Shown here: positions 1-8,511 of the stretch, piece by piece
Numbering within the stretch: the first letter of the stretch is position 1
How the letters are laid out: the number at the start of each line of letters is the position of its first letter
Virus record (IMG/VR): IMGVR_UViG_3300021959_000311
Coordinates: 1-27,532 of that record
From: a virus
DNA: 27,532 nucleotides
Strand: one strand, 5' to 3'
The notes under the pieces: model-generated
Database searches by the model: none
What the model was told of the DNA's origin: nothing
What the model saw: only the letters and a program-made list of their open reading frames with translations
Translations under genes and position numbers: made by a program

Positions 1-418
1 CCTTCTCATTTATACCAGTAATTTCCACTGGCATCACTGATTTTTTTATTGTTCTAGGTCTTTTGTCCTCGGATTCATCACCCTCTTCTTTTTCCTCTTT
101 TTCTTCTCCAGGAGTGGTGTTAGGTGCTCCAGAGTCTCGACCATCATCGTCTTTTTTATACTTACTAAATCTTTTTTGTGTTACAGAATTGGGGTTGAAC
201 CATTCTTCGGCCATCGCTCTAGCCAATCGACGCTCTTTTTCAATTTCTTCCTTTGTTATATTGGCTTTCTCAAAATCATCTTCTTCTACTTGCAAAGCAC
301 CTTTAGGGTCATCACCAAGAGCAGATATTCTCTTTTTAGCTGTGCCCAGAGTATAATCTGCTAACTTGTCGGTTAGATCAGTAAGTGACGTTATTAATCT
401 TTTAAGATTTTCTTCCAT
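1..418 (-). CDS. N-terminal part of a gene cut by the left edge; tape-measure position
   Basis: An open minus-strand frame starts at ATG 418 (MEENLKRLITSLTDL) and runs without a stop to base 1, so the C-terminus is missing. About 139 residues are visible. The first 40 or so look helical; residues 45-75 are strongly charged (EEDDFEK, KEEIEKERRLARAMAEEW); residues 95-125 are an acidic, low-complexity Lys/Glu/Asp linker. It follows the tail tube and two gp26-like genes in transcription order, which is where long-tailed phages usually place the tape-measure gene. That assignment is position only; no tape-measure motif is visible in this fragment. A CATAAATA late-promoter element lies 12 bases upstream. 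Confidence 0.7.
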   Translation of the reverse strand, partial: MEENLKRLITSLTDLTDKLADYTLGTAKKRISALGDDPKGALQVEEDDFEKANITKEEIEKERRLARAMAEEWFNPNSVTQKRFSKYKKDDDGRDSGAPNTTPGEEKEEKEEGDESEDKRPRTIKKSVMPVEITGINEK

Positions 419-430
419 AAACCTTACAAT

Positions 431-438
431 TATTTATG
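431..438 (-). promoter_or_regulatory. Late promoter element CATAAATA
   Basis: Minus-strand CATAAATA, one mismatch from the T4 late promoter TATAAATA. It lies 12 bases before ATG 418, in the 32-base gap after the 264-aa gp26-like gene. One of a recurring set in this window. Confidence 0.6.
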
Positions 439-450
439 GAAGGACTGTAG

Positions 451-1245
451 TTATTCGTTTGTAAACAGCGTAGCGTCAATTGGTATATTGTCTTCTTCCC
501 TCAAAGATTCATGCGATGTACACAAAAGTTCAGTTTCTCTAGCTTTTTTAACATTTTCAACCAACGATGAACAAACACTCAACGGTAGAGATTCAAACAC
601 ATCTACCATCTGTTGTGGGCTCAAATCAATATCCACATTCACAACATTTTCCCCTATTGTTATTGTTTTGATAAACTTTATCAGCTCATGTATGTATATA
701 TCACCGATAACATCAGTTAGTAGCACAGTCTCATTCTTGTTACCGGATTGTTTTTTTATCTGTTTAGTGAAGTGTTTGTTTAGTAGTGTGTCCCTGTCAA
801 TGTCCGGTTGTTCGCATGCGATCAACAGCGGTCCAGATTTTACTGTAAAGGTGTGTCTCTCTTTAGAGTCATCTAGTTGTTTTTTTATCGACTCAACATG
901 TTTTTGTATGTCTATAACTGTCTCATCTTCACCTATATAGAGTTTCAATTCATTGTTAATCGAGTGTTGTCTCATTTGTAATACCAGTAATGGTTTGTCC
1001 ATCGCTAATAGCTTGACATCACTTGATCTTTTGTTTGTTAACAGGATCTTATTTATACAATTAGCAAATGATAAATTCTCAATCTTCATGTCAACGCTTG
1101 ATGACAATATGTCTTTTTGTTGTTTGACTGTCAGTGGAGTGAAACTCACATACTGCCGGCATGATGGTACATAATACTGATGCTCCTCATGAGTGTTAAG
1201 CTGTTGAATATCTTTTAACAGGTTTTGAAAATTGCTGGTGCTCAT
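451..1245 (-). CDS. T4 gp26-like baseplate hub/tail assembly protein
   Basis: 264 aa, with ATG at 1245. Residues 35-47 (FTPLTVKQQKDIL) match the motif pattern I associate with T4 gp26-type baseplate hub proteins, where a short polar segment is followed by F-x-P-L/F-x-V-K-x-x-K. The C-terminal part has a helical segment (residues 212-239, FESLPLSVCSSL) also typical of that group. T4 gp26 is 208 aa, so this one is longer. It lies 31 bases after a second protein of the same apparent family (1276-2169) and before a truncated gene in the tape-measure position. By location both could act as tail assembly chaperones; this is inference. No transmembrane segment is seen. An AATAAATA element lies 6 bases upstream. 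Confidence 0.55.
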   Translation of the reverse strand: MSTSNFQNLLKDIQQLNTHEEHQYYVPSCRQYVSFTPLTVKQQKDILSSSVDMKIENLSFANCINKILLTNKRSSDVKLLAMDKPLLVLQMRQHSINNELKLYIGEDETVIDIQKHVESIKKQLDDSKERHTFTVKSGPLLIACEQPDIDRDTLLNKHFTKQIKKQSGNKNETVLLTDVIGDIYIHELIKFIKTITIGENVVNVDIDLSPQQMVDVFESLPLSVCSSLVENVKKARETELLCTSHESLREEDNIPIDATLFTNE

Positions 1246-1251
1246 ATTGTG

Positions 1252-1259
1252 TATTTATT
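1252..1259 (-). promoter_or_regulatory. Late promoter element AATAAATA
   Basis: Minus-strand AATAAATA in the 30-base gap between the two gp26-like genes, only 6 bases before ATG 1245. If it works like a T4 late promoter the transcript would begin at or next to the start codon. Confidence 0.5.
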
Positions 1260-1275
1260 ACCGGTTGAATTTTTT

Positions 1276-2169
1276 TCAACCCGCAAAACTTTGAGGATTC
1301 ATGAGATTCTTCTGTTTTTGCTTCTCGTGTTCCTTTCTCTCTTCTTCGAGCTCCTCCTTGTACATAGATATGTATGTATTAACTTCCGCGGGAGTCCGGC
1401 TATCGATATACTCTATCTGAAAATTCAATCTTTTGGCGAGTATGTACCTTGTATACAGCTGTTCATGTAGGTTCCCTTGATATATTAGCTTTATAAATTC
1501 AAAAAAAGAATTGTTGTACAGTTCCAAAGAAAAATTTGTTAGTTCGCCATTTTCATCAGGTACCTCGAGTATAGGTATATTGTAATTACTGTTAATGCGC
1601 TTTATGTTATTCACAATTTCACTAAAGAGTTCTGTTGAAAATGATTCTAACAATTGCTGCCTTTGATTGATTGTCATTTTTGTGAGATCATAAGATTTTC
1701 GTCCTAGTTTTATCTTATGTACTGTGTCATTTAGAATATCGTCTGATGTTACGTGTGTTAGTTTTAATGGTGATCCCATCAACACCGAGCATTTCTCGTT
1801 GATATTGACTTGTTGTATACATTTTTCCGGATGGTTAGAAACTTTATCTATAACATCATACAGATCTATTGCTGCTGTTCTATCCTCTGTATCACCTCCT
1901 TTGATTGACAGTTTTAATTGTTGTGAAACACAAACAATTCGCATATTCAACAACAAACAAAAAAGATCGACACGTGTTAACTTACTATACACTTGTTTAT
2001 CAACAAGCAAGTTTTTTACGAGGCTCGTTAGATATGTTTGTAGTTGTATATCGTCGTTATTTTGTATCAATTTAACAACATCTGTATACTGACCATATGA
2101 CATCTCATGACAATAATAAAAATTGTCTAAAGATGGTAAGTATGTTTTGTATGTAAACTTGTTTGTCAT
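1276..2169 (-). CDS. gp26/gp51-like baseplate hub or tail assembly protein, paralogue
   Basis: 297 aa. The N-terminus has the LPSLDNFYYCHEMSY segment, a short aromatic strand followed by helices. Residues around 67-90 (DLFCLLLNMRIVCVSQQLKL) recall the second helix-strand pair of gp26-like proteins. The middle has a helix (NQRQQLLESFSTELFSEI), and the C-terminus ends in a charged helix (EELEEERKEHEKQKQKN). Start ATG 2169 overlaps the TAA stop of the preceding gene by one base (TAATG), which implies translational coupling. With the next gene it makes a tandem pair of similar architecture between the tail tube genes and the tape-measure position. The family call rests on pattern and context, not on an alignment. 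Confidence 0.45.
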   Translation of the reverse strand: MTNKFTYKTYLPSLDNFYYCHEMSYGQYTDVVKLIQNNDDIQLQTYLTSLVKNLLVDKQVYSKLTRVDLFCLLLNMRIVCVSQQLKLSIKGGDTEDRTAAIDLYDVIDKVSNHPEKCIQQVNINEKCSVLMGSPLKLTHVTSDDILNDTVHKIKLGRKSYDLTKMTINQRQQLLESFSTELFSEIVNNIKRINSNYNIPILEVPDENGELTNFSLELYNNSFFEFIKLIYQGNLHEQLYTRYILAKRLNFQIEYIDSRTPAEVNTYISMYKEELEEERKEHEKQKQKNLMNPQSFAG

Positions 2170-3266
2170 TAATTATCAAGCTGGTTCCCACTATTTTGTG
2201 TGAATCTATCGGATACAAATGTGGATCTACTTGCAGATCTACCAGTTAATGCGCCCTCGCCTCTATCACCACCAATCTGATTCCGCTGGCCTCCGAAAGC
2301 TCCTAGAAAGCCTATCGCTTTGTTTACCTTCTTTTTTATATCAGCAGCCTTATCTACAAAACGCTCCACACTGGCCAATTTTTTCTTGAGTTTTCTATAA
2401 AATCTATTCTTGCTCAACAGTTTATCTGCCATATCCTTCACAAACTTCTTAAAACCTTCCTTGTTCATATATGCATTCATATCAGTCCTTGGTAGACTCT
2501 CCACTCCATAATGTGTATATTGCCATCTCACACTGCAAAGGAACACTTCATTGGCATCGTATGTCAATTCTTGTGCATTCATACCAATTGGTACGCAATT
2601 GTAGAAATGCCATATTTTTCTCTCAACTAATGGAATGTATTGATATGTTTTTGCTAATTGTATAATGCGTATATTTGTCTTGATGTTACGCTTGTTGTCC
2701 ATAGGTGGTCTAGCAACCATTCCCATGTGACTTGCTAACTGTATCCATGGGCGGACCACTAAATCCGGGAAGCTTCGATTCGTTTCTCGGAATTGTATTG
2801 TCAATTCTTGTGGCCCAGGTCGACTGGCGCCTATTTTACCAGGTATAAAGCCCATGTTGTTGTTTATAGCTAGTTCAGACACTGTGTATTGCTCTCCAGG
2901 TAATGTAACACCTTGAGCCAATATACAACCGGCATCTCCACCCGCTACCATGTAGGCATCACGTGTTATCTCCATTTTACCTTGATTGATATCCCACACA
3001 TCATTAGGTGTACCACTAGCATCAACATTACCTCCATGCTGACCGTTGCCTCCTGGTTCATAATTCCACATGGCTTGTGAGCTGATCATTTCCGGGATTG
3101 TTTCGATGTGTACCAGCCACAAAAACTTCATTGGAAACGCAAATTCCCATTTTTCTAGCTGTTGTAAGAAATTTTCTGTGTAACTATAGGGGTAATTGAA
3201 TGGAAAGATGTCTGTACCCAACAAATCATCCACCTTCTCACCTATTCTTCTGATATCGTCAAACAT
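2169..3266 (-). CDS. gp54/gp19-like tail-tube-fold protein (probable tube initiator)
   Basis: 365 aa. The core looks like the T4 tube fold: an early strand with the F-x-W-L-V-x-I-x-x-I-P pattern (residues about 48-58) and a late segment F-Y-N-C-V-P-I-G-M-N-A-Q-E-L-T-Y-D followed by a long strand (SVRWQYTHYGV). T4 gp54 has the same ending (CIPISV, ELSYD, VTFAY), so a baseplate-tail tube initiator role is the best guess. Residues about 285-365 are a basic helix and a Gly/Arg/Ser-rich low-complexity tail not expected in gp54. The start ATG 3266 has an ATTAAATA element 8 bases upstream and lies just after the terminator that ends the tube transcript. gp48 is the main alternative. Confidence 0.5.
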   Translation of the reverse strand: MFDDIRRIGEKVDDLLGTDIFPFNYPYSYTENFLQQLEKWEFAFPMKFLWLVHIETIPEMISSQAMWNYEPGGNGQHGGNVDASGTPNDVWDINQGKMEITRDAYMVAGGDAGCILAQGVTLPGEQYTVSELAINNNMGFIPGKIGASRPGPQELTIQFRETNRSFPDLVVRPWIQLASHMGMVARPPMDNKRNIKTNIRIIQLAKTYQYIPLVERKIWHFYNCVPIGMNAQELTYDANEVFLCSVRWQYTHYGVESLPRTDMNAYMNKEGFKKFVKDMADKLLSKNRFYRKLKKKLASVERFVDKAADIKKKVNKAIGFLGAFGGQRNQIGGDRGEGALTGRSASRSTFVSDRFTQNSGNQLDN

Positions 3267-3274
3267 TCTGTAAT

Positions 3275-3282
3275 TATTTAAT
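3275..3282 (-). promoter_or_regulatory. Late promoter-like element ATTAAATA
   Basis: Minus-strand ATTAAATA, a weaker match to TATAAATA, 8 bases before ATG 3266. It lies just downstream of the terminator at 3293-3316, so it would restart transcription for the baseplate genes. Confidence 0.4.
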
Positions 3283-3292
3283 ACCGAAACAC

Positions 3293-3316
3293 AAAAAAGC
3301 CGTGGAGAACCACGGC
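3293..3316 (-). terminator. Rho-independent terminator after tail tube gene
   Basis: On the minus strand a perfect 7-bp stem GCCGTGG/CCACGGC (3299-3316) with a 4-base loop is followed by six T. It lies 26 bases after the stop of the tail tube gene, as expected for a highly expressed tube transcript that must not read into baseplate genes at full strength. Confidence 0.9.
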
Positions 3317-3342
3317 TTGATTGTCAAAGTTCAACAAATCTA

Positions 3343-3882
3343 TTAGAATCTGTTTTGTCTAACGAAGTGATATCCTAATGTCACATTGAATGTAACAGGA
3401 GCACCGGTGCCTTGAATGTTATAAGCAACTTCACCGACTTCAGTAGGATACGCACCAACCAATGTGAACTGTGCGACTCTTTCTAATTGTGAGTCAAGTT
3501 GCACCAAGTCAACAATTGATGTTTCTTTCGGCATGAAATAGTTACCAGTACTTGTCTCGTCATCAAATGTGTCTCTTGACCATGTGAGTAACAAGTTTCT
3601 TAGTGTGTCACCTCTGTCACAATAGAATGTCAAAGGATATGTACCTGAGTATGTTGCAGAACCTGGCACGTTAAAATTGAGACCCATATACGCTATTTGC
3701 GTACTGGCTATCGAACGTCCGGGAATGCTACCACCTTGGGCATATACTAGGTCATCTTCTGTAACAACGAAGCTACCATCACCATTTTGAATGTTAAGTA
3801 CTCTAAACTGAAAGTCACGGCTGAAATCTCTTTCTTGCGCTACTCTGTAGAAATCTGATATTGTTTGTCTTACGTCTGGCAT
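3343..3882 (-). CDS. 19: Tail tube protein (gp19-like)
   Basis: 179 aa, close to T4 gp19 (163 aa). It polymerises into the inner tail tube through which DNA passes. The N-terminus (RDFQFRVLNI) enters a strand, residues about 45-60 contain the short IPGRS loop typical of tube proteins, and the C-terminal half ends in alternating strands (VGAYPTEVGEVAYN, FNVTLGYHFVRQNRF) as in gp19. It lies directly downstream of the sheath gene, the order found in T4 (18-19). A strong ribosome binding site AAGGAG is at 3891-3896 on the minus strand, 8 bases before ATG 3882. A terminator follows it, giving a discrete abundant transcript. Confidence 0.85.
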   Translation of the reverse strand: MPDVRQTISDFYRVAQERDFSRDFQFRVLNIQNGDGSFVVTEDDLVYAQGGSIPGRSIASTQIAYMGLNFNVPGSATYSGTYPLTFYCDRGDTLRNLLLTWSRDTFDDETSTGNYFMPKETSIVDLVQLDSQLERVAQFTLVGAYPTEVGEVAYNIQGTGAPVTFNVTLGYHFVRQNRF

Positions 3883-3890
3883 AAATTTGT

Positions 3891-3896
3891 CTCCTT
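3891..3896 (-). promoter_or_regulatory. Strong ribosome binding site for tail tube
   Basis: Minus-strand AAGGAG, 8 bases before ATG 3882. It is the best Shine-Dalgarno match seen in the window and fits a gene needing many protein copies. Confidence 0.75.
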
Positions 3897-3902
3897 ACAA
3901 TT

Positions 3903-3910
3903 ACTTATGG
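3903..3910 (-). promoter_or_regulatory. Late promoter-like element CATAAGTA
   Basis: Minus-strand CATAAGTA, 20 bases before ATG 3882, partly inside the last bases before the sheath stop codon. It has room for a leader containing the AAGGAG site. Confidence 0.5.
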
Positions 3911-3911
3911 G

Positions 3912-6900
3912 TTAGGCTACCAATTCGCTGAAGTCTTGACCAGTTCTTGTGGCGTAGAAGTTCACCAAGATGAATTCTGCAGCACGAGTAGGTTTGATGT
4001 AAATATCAATTACCAACTCGTTCCGGTCAATAACATCAGGTGAGTTGTTTCTCTCGTCACACACTAGCAAGTAATCATACATTCCTTGTGTGTTTTTCAC
4101 CTCTTCAAATATTGGTCGCAACACGTTAAGTACTTGTGTTCTTGTGAACAGCGTGTTTGGTTCAAATACAAAGTATTTAACTGTGTTCATGGTCGCTTTT
4201 TGCAAGTACAAGAACAACCTCCTCACATTGATTCTATCAAACGCACTAGGTTTAGCTTGCATGGTCTTCTGACCAAATATCGCGTAACCTTCGTTCGGGA
4301 AGTTAGTGATTGGATTGAGACCAATTTTGTACAATTGATCACGTTCTTTTTGCTTGGGAAAGAAGGCTAAATCTTGTATTCCACTTACTAAACCGCGTGT
4401 GAACCCTGCTGGTGCAACCCATGGATAGAAGTTACTGTCAGTGTTCGCCATGGCGGCGGCAGCAAATCCACTCATCGGTACCCAGACACCTCTGTTCAAG
4501 GCTTTATCGTTTGTGAAGCCCCAGTTGGCGTATGTTGTACAATAACTACTGTTCTTTGCTCCACCGGTCATCATGTGACGTAATGGCCAGTAAATGTGTT
4601 GTGAGAAGTTAACACCAGCTTGGCGTTGTTTACTTGTCAATATTTTACTGTTTTTACCTTGTACGAAGATGTAACGTAACGGATCAGCAATGAAAATGTT
4701 GTCTTTACGTTGGAACTGACTGAAACTCTTGAATGTGTCAAAAATTACATCGTAATTCACCATGAAATCCATGGAGCTACGATTGTCAATCAATTTTGTT
4801 GTGTACAATCCATTACCACTCAATCCGGTGCTACTAACAATGAACTCTCCAATGTTGTAATACTCTTCATCATCATAACTTGTGTTTGTACCACCGTCAC
4901 TACCGACATATATTGTTCCTAAACCACCTTCACATGTGATATCAATTGGGAACAAGTCAAAATTGTCTGCTAGTTCAAATATACGATCTAGTTTTGCTGG
5001 AATATTTCCGGTTTCTTTAGCGGCAGCCAATTGTTGACGATAAACACCATGTGGATACACATTGTTACCGTGTTTCACTTGTGCTGTTTTGCTTCTCATC
5101 AATCCTTGCCAGGATTTGATGTATAGTCTATCCTCTTTCAACTCTGTGTCGTTCAAGAAAGCTTGTGTTACCTTGAAGTCTGTGACTTCCTGTGGGTAGA
5201 TTTTGTCGGCTTCACTCTCAATTTCAGCATAATAGCGTACATCCTTCGAAGGCATTACGCGAATTTTACGTGTTGGGTAGCCGTTCTCATCAAGCCAGTT
5301 ACCGGCATCTTTGGATATACCCTCGTTGAACTTGAGATACAAGTTGTTGCTGTTCTCGGCCTCACTTTCGATGAAGTAACTAGTAGCTGTACCACCTGTT
5401 GAAAGGAATCTTTCGCGGAAGTAGTTGACACTACCAATAACACTGTCAGAGACAAGATAATCTAGTTTGGTTGCATCTGGTTCTAGTGTTGATTGACGTA
5501 CTTTGAACACCGCGATTGTAAGAATGTCGCTGAACTCATCTGTGTTCAGGTCAAATTCGCTCAAATTCTCGAGAACTTCACTCATGCTACCATCTAAACC
5601 GACTTGTTGTTTGTTACCAAACTCATCGAACAAGAAACCAGCACTCAAACTGAATGTCAAGCGACTCTTAAGACCTTCACTTTCATCCGGTACATTCACG
5701 TATCCACCAGTGGTACCACCAAGTCTCTTACTCAAAGATTTGAGTTTACCGACACTATCAAAGTCTGTAGCTGGATTCAAGTTGGTGTTGTCAGAAATAC
5801 CCAGGTAATAACCTTCGAACTTCTCGTTGATGACATATTTCTTGTCGTTAACGATCATCATACCAGCTCCGCCCTTGGATATTAAGTCCTCAAATGACGT
5901 GAATTTCTGATTCTCAAATTTACCAGCATTATGGCCGCTCAATTTGATCTCACCTTTGATGGTCTTTTGAAAGCGGTCGTTGTCAAGCTCGATGTTGCTT
6001 GGCTCGCCAAGATAATAACGATCACTGGCGCTCAAATCCCATCCTACTGAATTGACTGCGGTTGCAACAAGATCAGCCACTTCTGGTGCTTCATAAGCTT
6101 GTAGAGCTGGAACAGATCCGAAATCTGGTGTCGCGCCTTCAGAATCCACAAGATCCTGATTGGTTACTTGCCAGAAACGATCCCCGTCTCCTGCGTCATC
6201 AACATATGTACTCAACGGCACACCAAATGTTTCACGATAATCAAGACCGGCGATCACACTGTCAACAGCGTCCTTGAGTGTTGTTGCAACATATCCTGCA
6301 CCTGGTGATGTTTCACCGAAGCGCCACTCACCAAATGGTATCACTTTTTTACTCAATCTACGATCCACACCACCGGCAAAGCTGAATGATGTGTCTGTGC
6401 TGATTGTGTCATCTGCAAAAGCTCCTTGTACTGTTATCGTGTCTCCTATATTTAATGTGGTTCCACCACCGGCGACGACAACAGCTGTGTGATCTCCAGC
6501 TCCGACCGTACCATTGGCGTTTGCCACCAGTTGATCTACCGTGTATGGATCACGACCACCAGTGAAACTTATTGCGGTACTATTCGGCATGGATACACCA
6601 CCTCCAGTGGTAGCTGTTACAATACCATTACCAAATTGTTCGTTAAGAAGATCCTGTGCTGTGGGTACATCTGCACCACCTGTCAATGCTATTGTTTGAT
6701 CATCACCGGCTGTGTTTCCTTGCACAACATATGCAGAAGCATCTGTTGCGGTGCCAGTCTCGACAATAGCATGTGCGCTGAAAATGTTGCTCAACGCGTC
6801 AGAGTTATTAAATGCGTATGTGTTTGATGTGTTTCCTGCTGCACCAGCTGCGTTGGCGGTGATTGTGATATCGATCTGTTCTAGACCGGCACCAAGTCCT

Positions 6901-7874
6901 TTATCAGCTGAAACAACACCTGTGAATGTGCTTGCCACTGCATCACGGCCTGTCAGATCCACATTGTTATCAGCACCATATGTGTTGGCAGTTGCCTCTA
7001 CTAATGTAGCTGGATCACCAGGTGTAACGTTGGCGCTCAATGTGGCGATCTCACCAGCTTCACCAACAATTGTAAATGTGTTGAGGGCTCCTGCTTCAAC
7101 AGTGTTGATCTCAACAGCACTCACCAGCCCGGTCGTGACATCTGTATGATTCGCATTGTATGTGCCGATGGTGTCATCTAATCCACCTTCTGCATACAAT
7201 TGTGTACCTAGATGTGTGTTTATTAAATTTGTTACGGTCGCGCCGTTGATTGTAGCTTCATCAACCTGTATGGTGAACTCGGTTCCATTCAGCTGAAACA
7301 GATCAGAACCGGCACCAGGTATGACACGCAATGTGTAGTCGTTGTACAGAGCACCTTTTTGCAACACCTTGGCAACGGTTGTTGGTGCTTGATTACTGTC
7401 TACTAGATTGGCGCTAGCGGATTGTGACAGCACTACATCTCCACGCTCGTCCACTTCCTCTGCATCCGCCGGAAACCATGCGATCATGCGCTCGTCTTTT
7501 TCGATTGATAGAACATCCGCGTTTGCAGCGTCTACCATGATTGGTCGAGGTATCACAGGATACACTTGCACGCTGTATTTATCAGCCACTGTGGCTCCAG
7601 CACCGGTACCGTAAGGTAGTCTTGACACCAGCACGTTGGCGGGGCTTTGAAACACCGCTTTGACCGTGTGGTACATGTACCGTTCAGCTGAGTTCTGGGG
7701 CAATCCATAGACTTGCTCGAACTCACTCAAGCTGCTTATTGTCAGCAGCTCGTCTGTGGGTCCTTGATTCGCAAATCCAGGGATAAACACCGTGGTTCCG
7801 ACAGGTAAATTAGGTCGCAAAGAGAGATCTACTTCTTTGACTTCTACTCCAGGAGATTGTATTGTTCTTGCCAT
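3912..7874 (-). CDS. 18: Contractile tail sheath protein (gp18-like), unusually large
   Basis: 1320 aa, about twice T4 gp18 (659 aa). The N-terminus (MARTIQSPGVEVKEVD) and next 90 residues are typical of sheath proteins (GTTVFIPGFANQGP, FEQVYG). The C-terminal 350 residues are also canonical (RRLFLYLQKAT, FEPNT, RPIFEEV, ending VNFYATRTGQDFSELVA). Between about residues 100 and 510 is an inserted region rich in Ala, Gly, Thr and Asp with recurring TGG-x-D motifs (TGGADVPTAQDLL 398-410, TGGRDPYTVDQLV 438-450, AGGVD 500-504). This probably forms surface domains on the outside of the sheath. The DNA of the insert looks richer in G+C than its flanks. A CATAAATA element lies 19 bases upstream of ATG 7874. 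Confidence 0.93.
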   Translation of the reverse strand: MARTIQSPGVEVKEVDLSLRPNLPVGTTVFIPGFANQGPTDELLTISSLSEFEQVYGLPQNSAERYMYHTVKAVFQSPANVLVSRLPYGTGAGATVADKYSVQVYPVIPRPIMVDAANADVLSIEKDERMIAWFPADAEEVDERGDVVLSQSASANLVDSNQAPTTVAKVLQKGALYNDYTLRVIPGAGSDLFQLNGTEFTIQVDEATINGATVTNLINTHLGTQLYAEGGLDDTIGTYNANHTDVTTGLVSAVEINTVEAGALNTFTIVGEAGEIATLSANVTPGDPATLVEATANTYGADNNVDLTGRDAVASTFTGVVSADKGLGAGLEQIDITITANAAGAAGNTSNTYAFNNSDALSNIFSAHAIVETGTATDASAYVVQGNTAGDDQTIALTGGADVPTAQDLLNEQFGNGIVTATTGGGVSMPNSTAISFTGGRDPYTVDQLVANANGTVGAGDHTAVVVAGGGTTLNIGDTITVQGAFADDTISTDTSFSFAGGVDRRLSKKVIPFGEWRFGETSPGAGYVATTLKDAVDSVIAGLDYRETFGVPLSTYVDDAGDGDRFWQVTNQDLVDSEGATPDFGSVPALQAYEAPEVADLVATAVNSVGWDLSASDRYYLGEPSNIELDNDRFQKTIKGEIKLSGHNAGKFENQKFTSFEDLISKGGAGMMIVNDKKYVINEKFEGYYLGISDNTNLNPATDFDSVGKLKSLSKRLGGTTGGYVNVPDESEGLKSRLTFSLSAGFLFDEFGNKQQVGLDGSMSEVLENLSEFDLNTDEFSDILTIAVFKVRQSTLEPDATKLDYLVSDSVIGSVNYFRERFLSTGGTATSYFIESEAENSNNLYLKFNEGISKDAGNWLDENGYPTRKIRVMPSKDVRYYAEIESEADKIYPQEVTDFKVTQAFLNDTELKEDRLYIKSWQGLMRSKTAQVKHGNNVYPHGVYRQQLAAAKETGNIPAKLDRIFELADNFDLFPIDITCEGGLGTIYVGSDGGTNTSYDDEEYYNIGEFIVSSTGLSGNGLYTTKLIDNRSSMDFMVNYDVIFDTFKSFSQFQRKDNIFIADPLRYIFVQGKNSKILTSKQRQAGVNFSQHIYWPLRHMMTGGAKNSSYCTTYANWGFTNDKALNRGVWVPMSGFAAAAMANTDSNFYPWVAPAGFTRGLVSGIQDLAFFPKQKERDQLYKIGLNPITNFPNEGYAIFGQKTMQAKPSAFDRINVRRLFLYLQKATMNTVKYFVFEPNTLFTRTQVLNVLRPIFEEVKNTQGMYDYLLVCDERNNSPDVIDRNELVIDIYIKPTRAAEFILVNFYATRTGQDFSELVA

Positions 7875-7893
7875 AATTGTTGCTTTCTAAAAT

Positions 7894-7901
7894 TATTTAT
7901 G
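7894..7901 (-). promoter_or_regulatory. Late promoter element CATAAATA before sheath
   Basis: Minus-strand CATAAATA, 19 bases before ATG 7874. It leaves a short leader that contains an AGAAAG purine tract as a weak ribosome binding site. Confidence 0.65.
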
Positions 7902-7929
7902 ATTCTGCAGACAGGTTTTGTTAAAAATG

Positions 7930-8511
7930 TTACAACAAAATTGGGGTGAGCTTAGAAAAAGAGAATTCAAACGTTGTGTCTATTGGATCCGGTGAGCGAT
8001 AATTGTAATCAATCTGACCTAAACTCACTGGTATCAATCCAAAATAATCGAATCTCATCACAGACTTGTTGTATTCATCCTTAGGGTACAAGCTAGCTGC
8101 ACCTTGATATTTCTTAAACATAGATTCAGTCATTGACACTGGATCTCCTTTGCTAAACACACTATCATTATCATCATTCATAATGTCTAACCATTTCCAG
8201 ATGACCCAATAGTTGTTGAATCGGTTGTCAATGGTGAAGTTTACAGTGACATTAGTGTATGCTGGGCGACTGTGTGAGCTGAATTTCACAGCTTGCCCTC
8301 CATATCGTATCTCTCCACTACCCACTTGTATGGATGGTAACACCACACCATACACACTAAATTGTAGGGTGTCAGGTATCACTCGATCATCCTGTCGGTT
8401 CTCCGGTTGAGAATACGCGATGTCTTTCATTGCATCCGGTAGTGTGAGTACAAAAGTAAATTTATCTTTGCGGCTCTTGTTGTAAACAGATTGTTGTATC
8501 AAATCACTCAT
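7930..8511 (-). CDS. Tail-tube-fold protein between terminase and sheath (gp19 paralogue)
   Basis: 193 aa from ATG 8511 (MSDLIQQSVYNKSR). An upstream in-frame ATG at 8523 exists, but 8511 forms an ATGA overlap with the terminase stop and is preferred. A beta-rich protein: residues about 40-75 carry strands with the LPSIQVGSGEIRYGG loop, and the C-terminal part reads FDYFGLIPVSLGQIDYNY then a final strand (FEFSFSKLTPILL). That resembles the closing strands of gp19 and gp54. A short helix with W-x-W (VIWKWLDIMN) also fits the tube fold. It could be a minor tube, completion or neck-tail joining protein. Its place between gp17 and gp18 differs from T4, where the two are adjacent. Confidence 0.6.
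   Translation of the reverse strand: MSDLIQQSVYNKSRKDKFTFVLTLPDAMKDIAYSQPENRQDDRVIPDTLQFSVYGVVLPSIQVGSGEIRYGGQAVKFSSHSRPAYTNVTVNFTIDNRFNNYWVIWKWLDIMNDDNDSVFSKGDPVSMTESMFKKYQGAASLYPKDEYNKSVMRFDYFGLIPVSLGQIDYNYRSPDPIDTTFEFSFSKLTPILL

Noticed and set aside
63-356. Plus-strand Ser-rich open frame
   Set aside because: It is the antisense shadow of the acidic and Lys-rich minus-strand gene 1-418, which has a late promoter and a start codon in context.
6274-7149. Several open frames antisense to the sheath insert
   Set aside because: They are low-complexity Ala/Ser/Val-rich shadows of the Ala/Gly/Thr-rich sheath insert, without ribosome binding sites or promoters.
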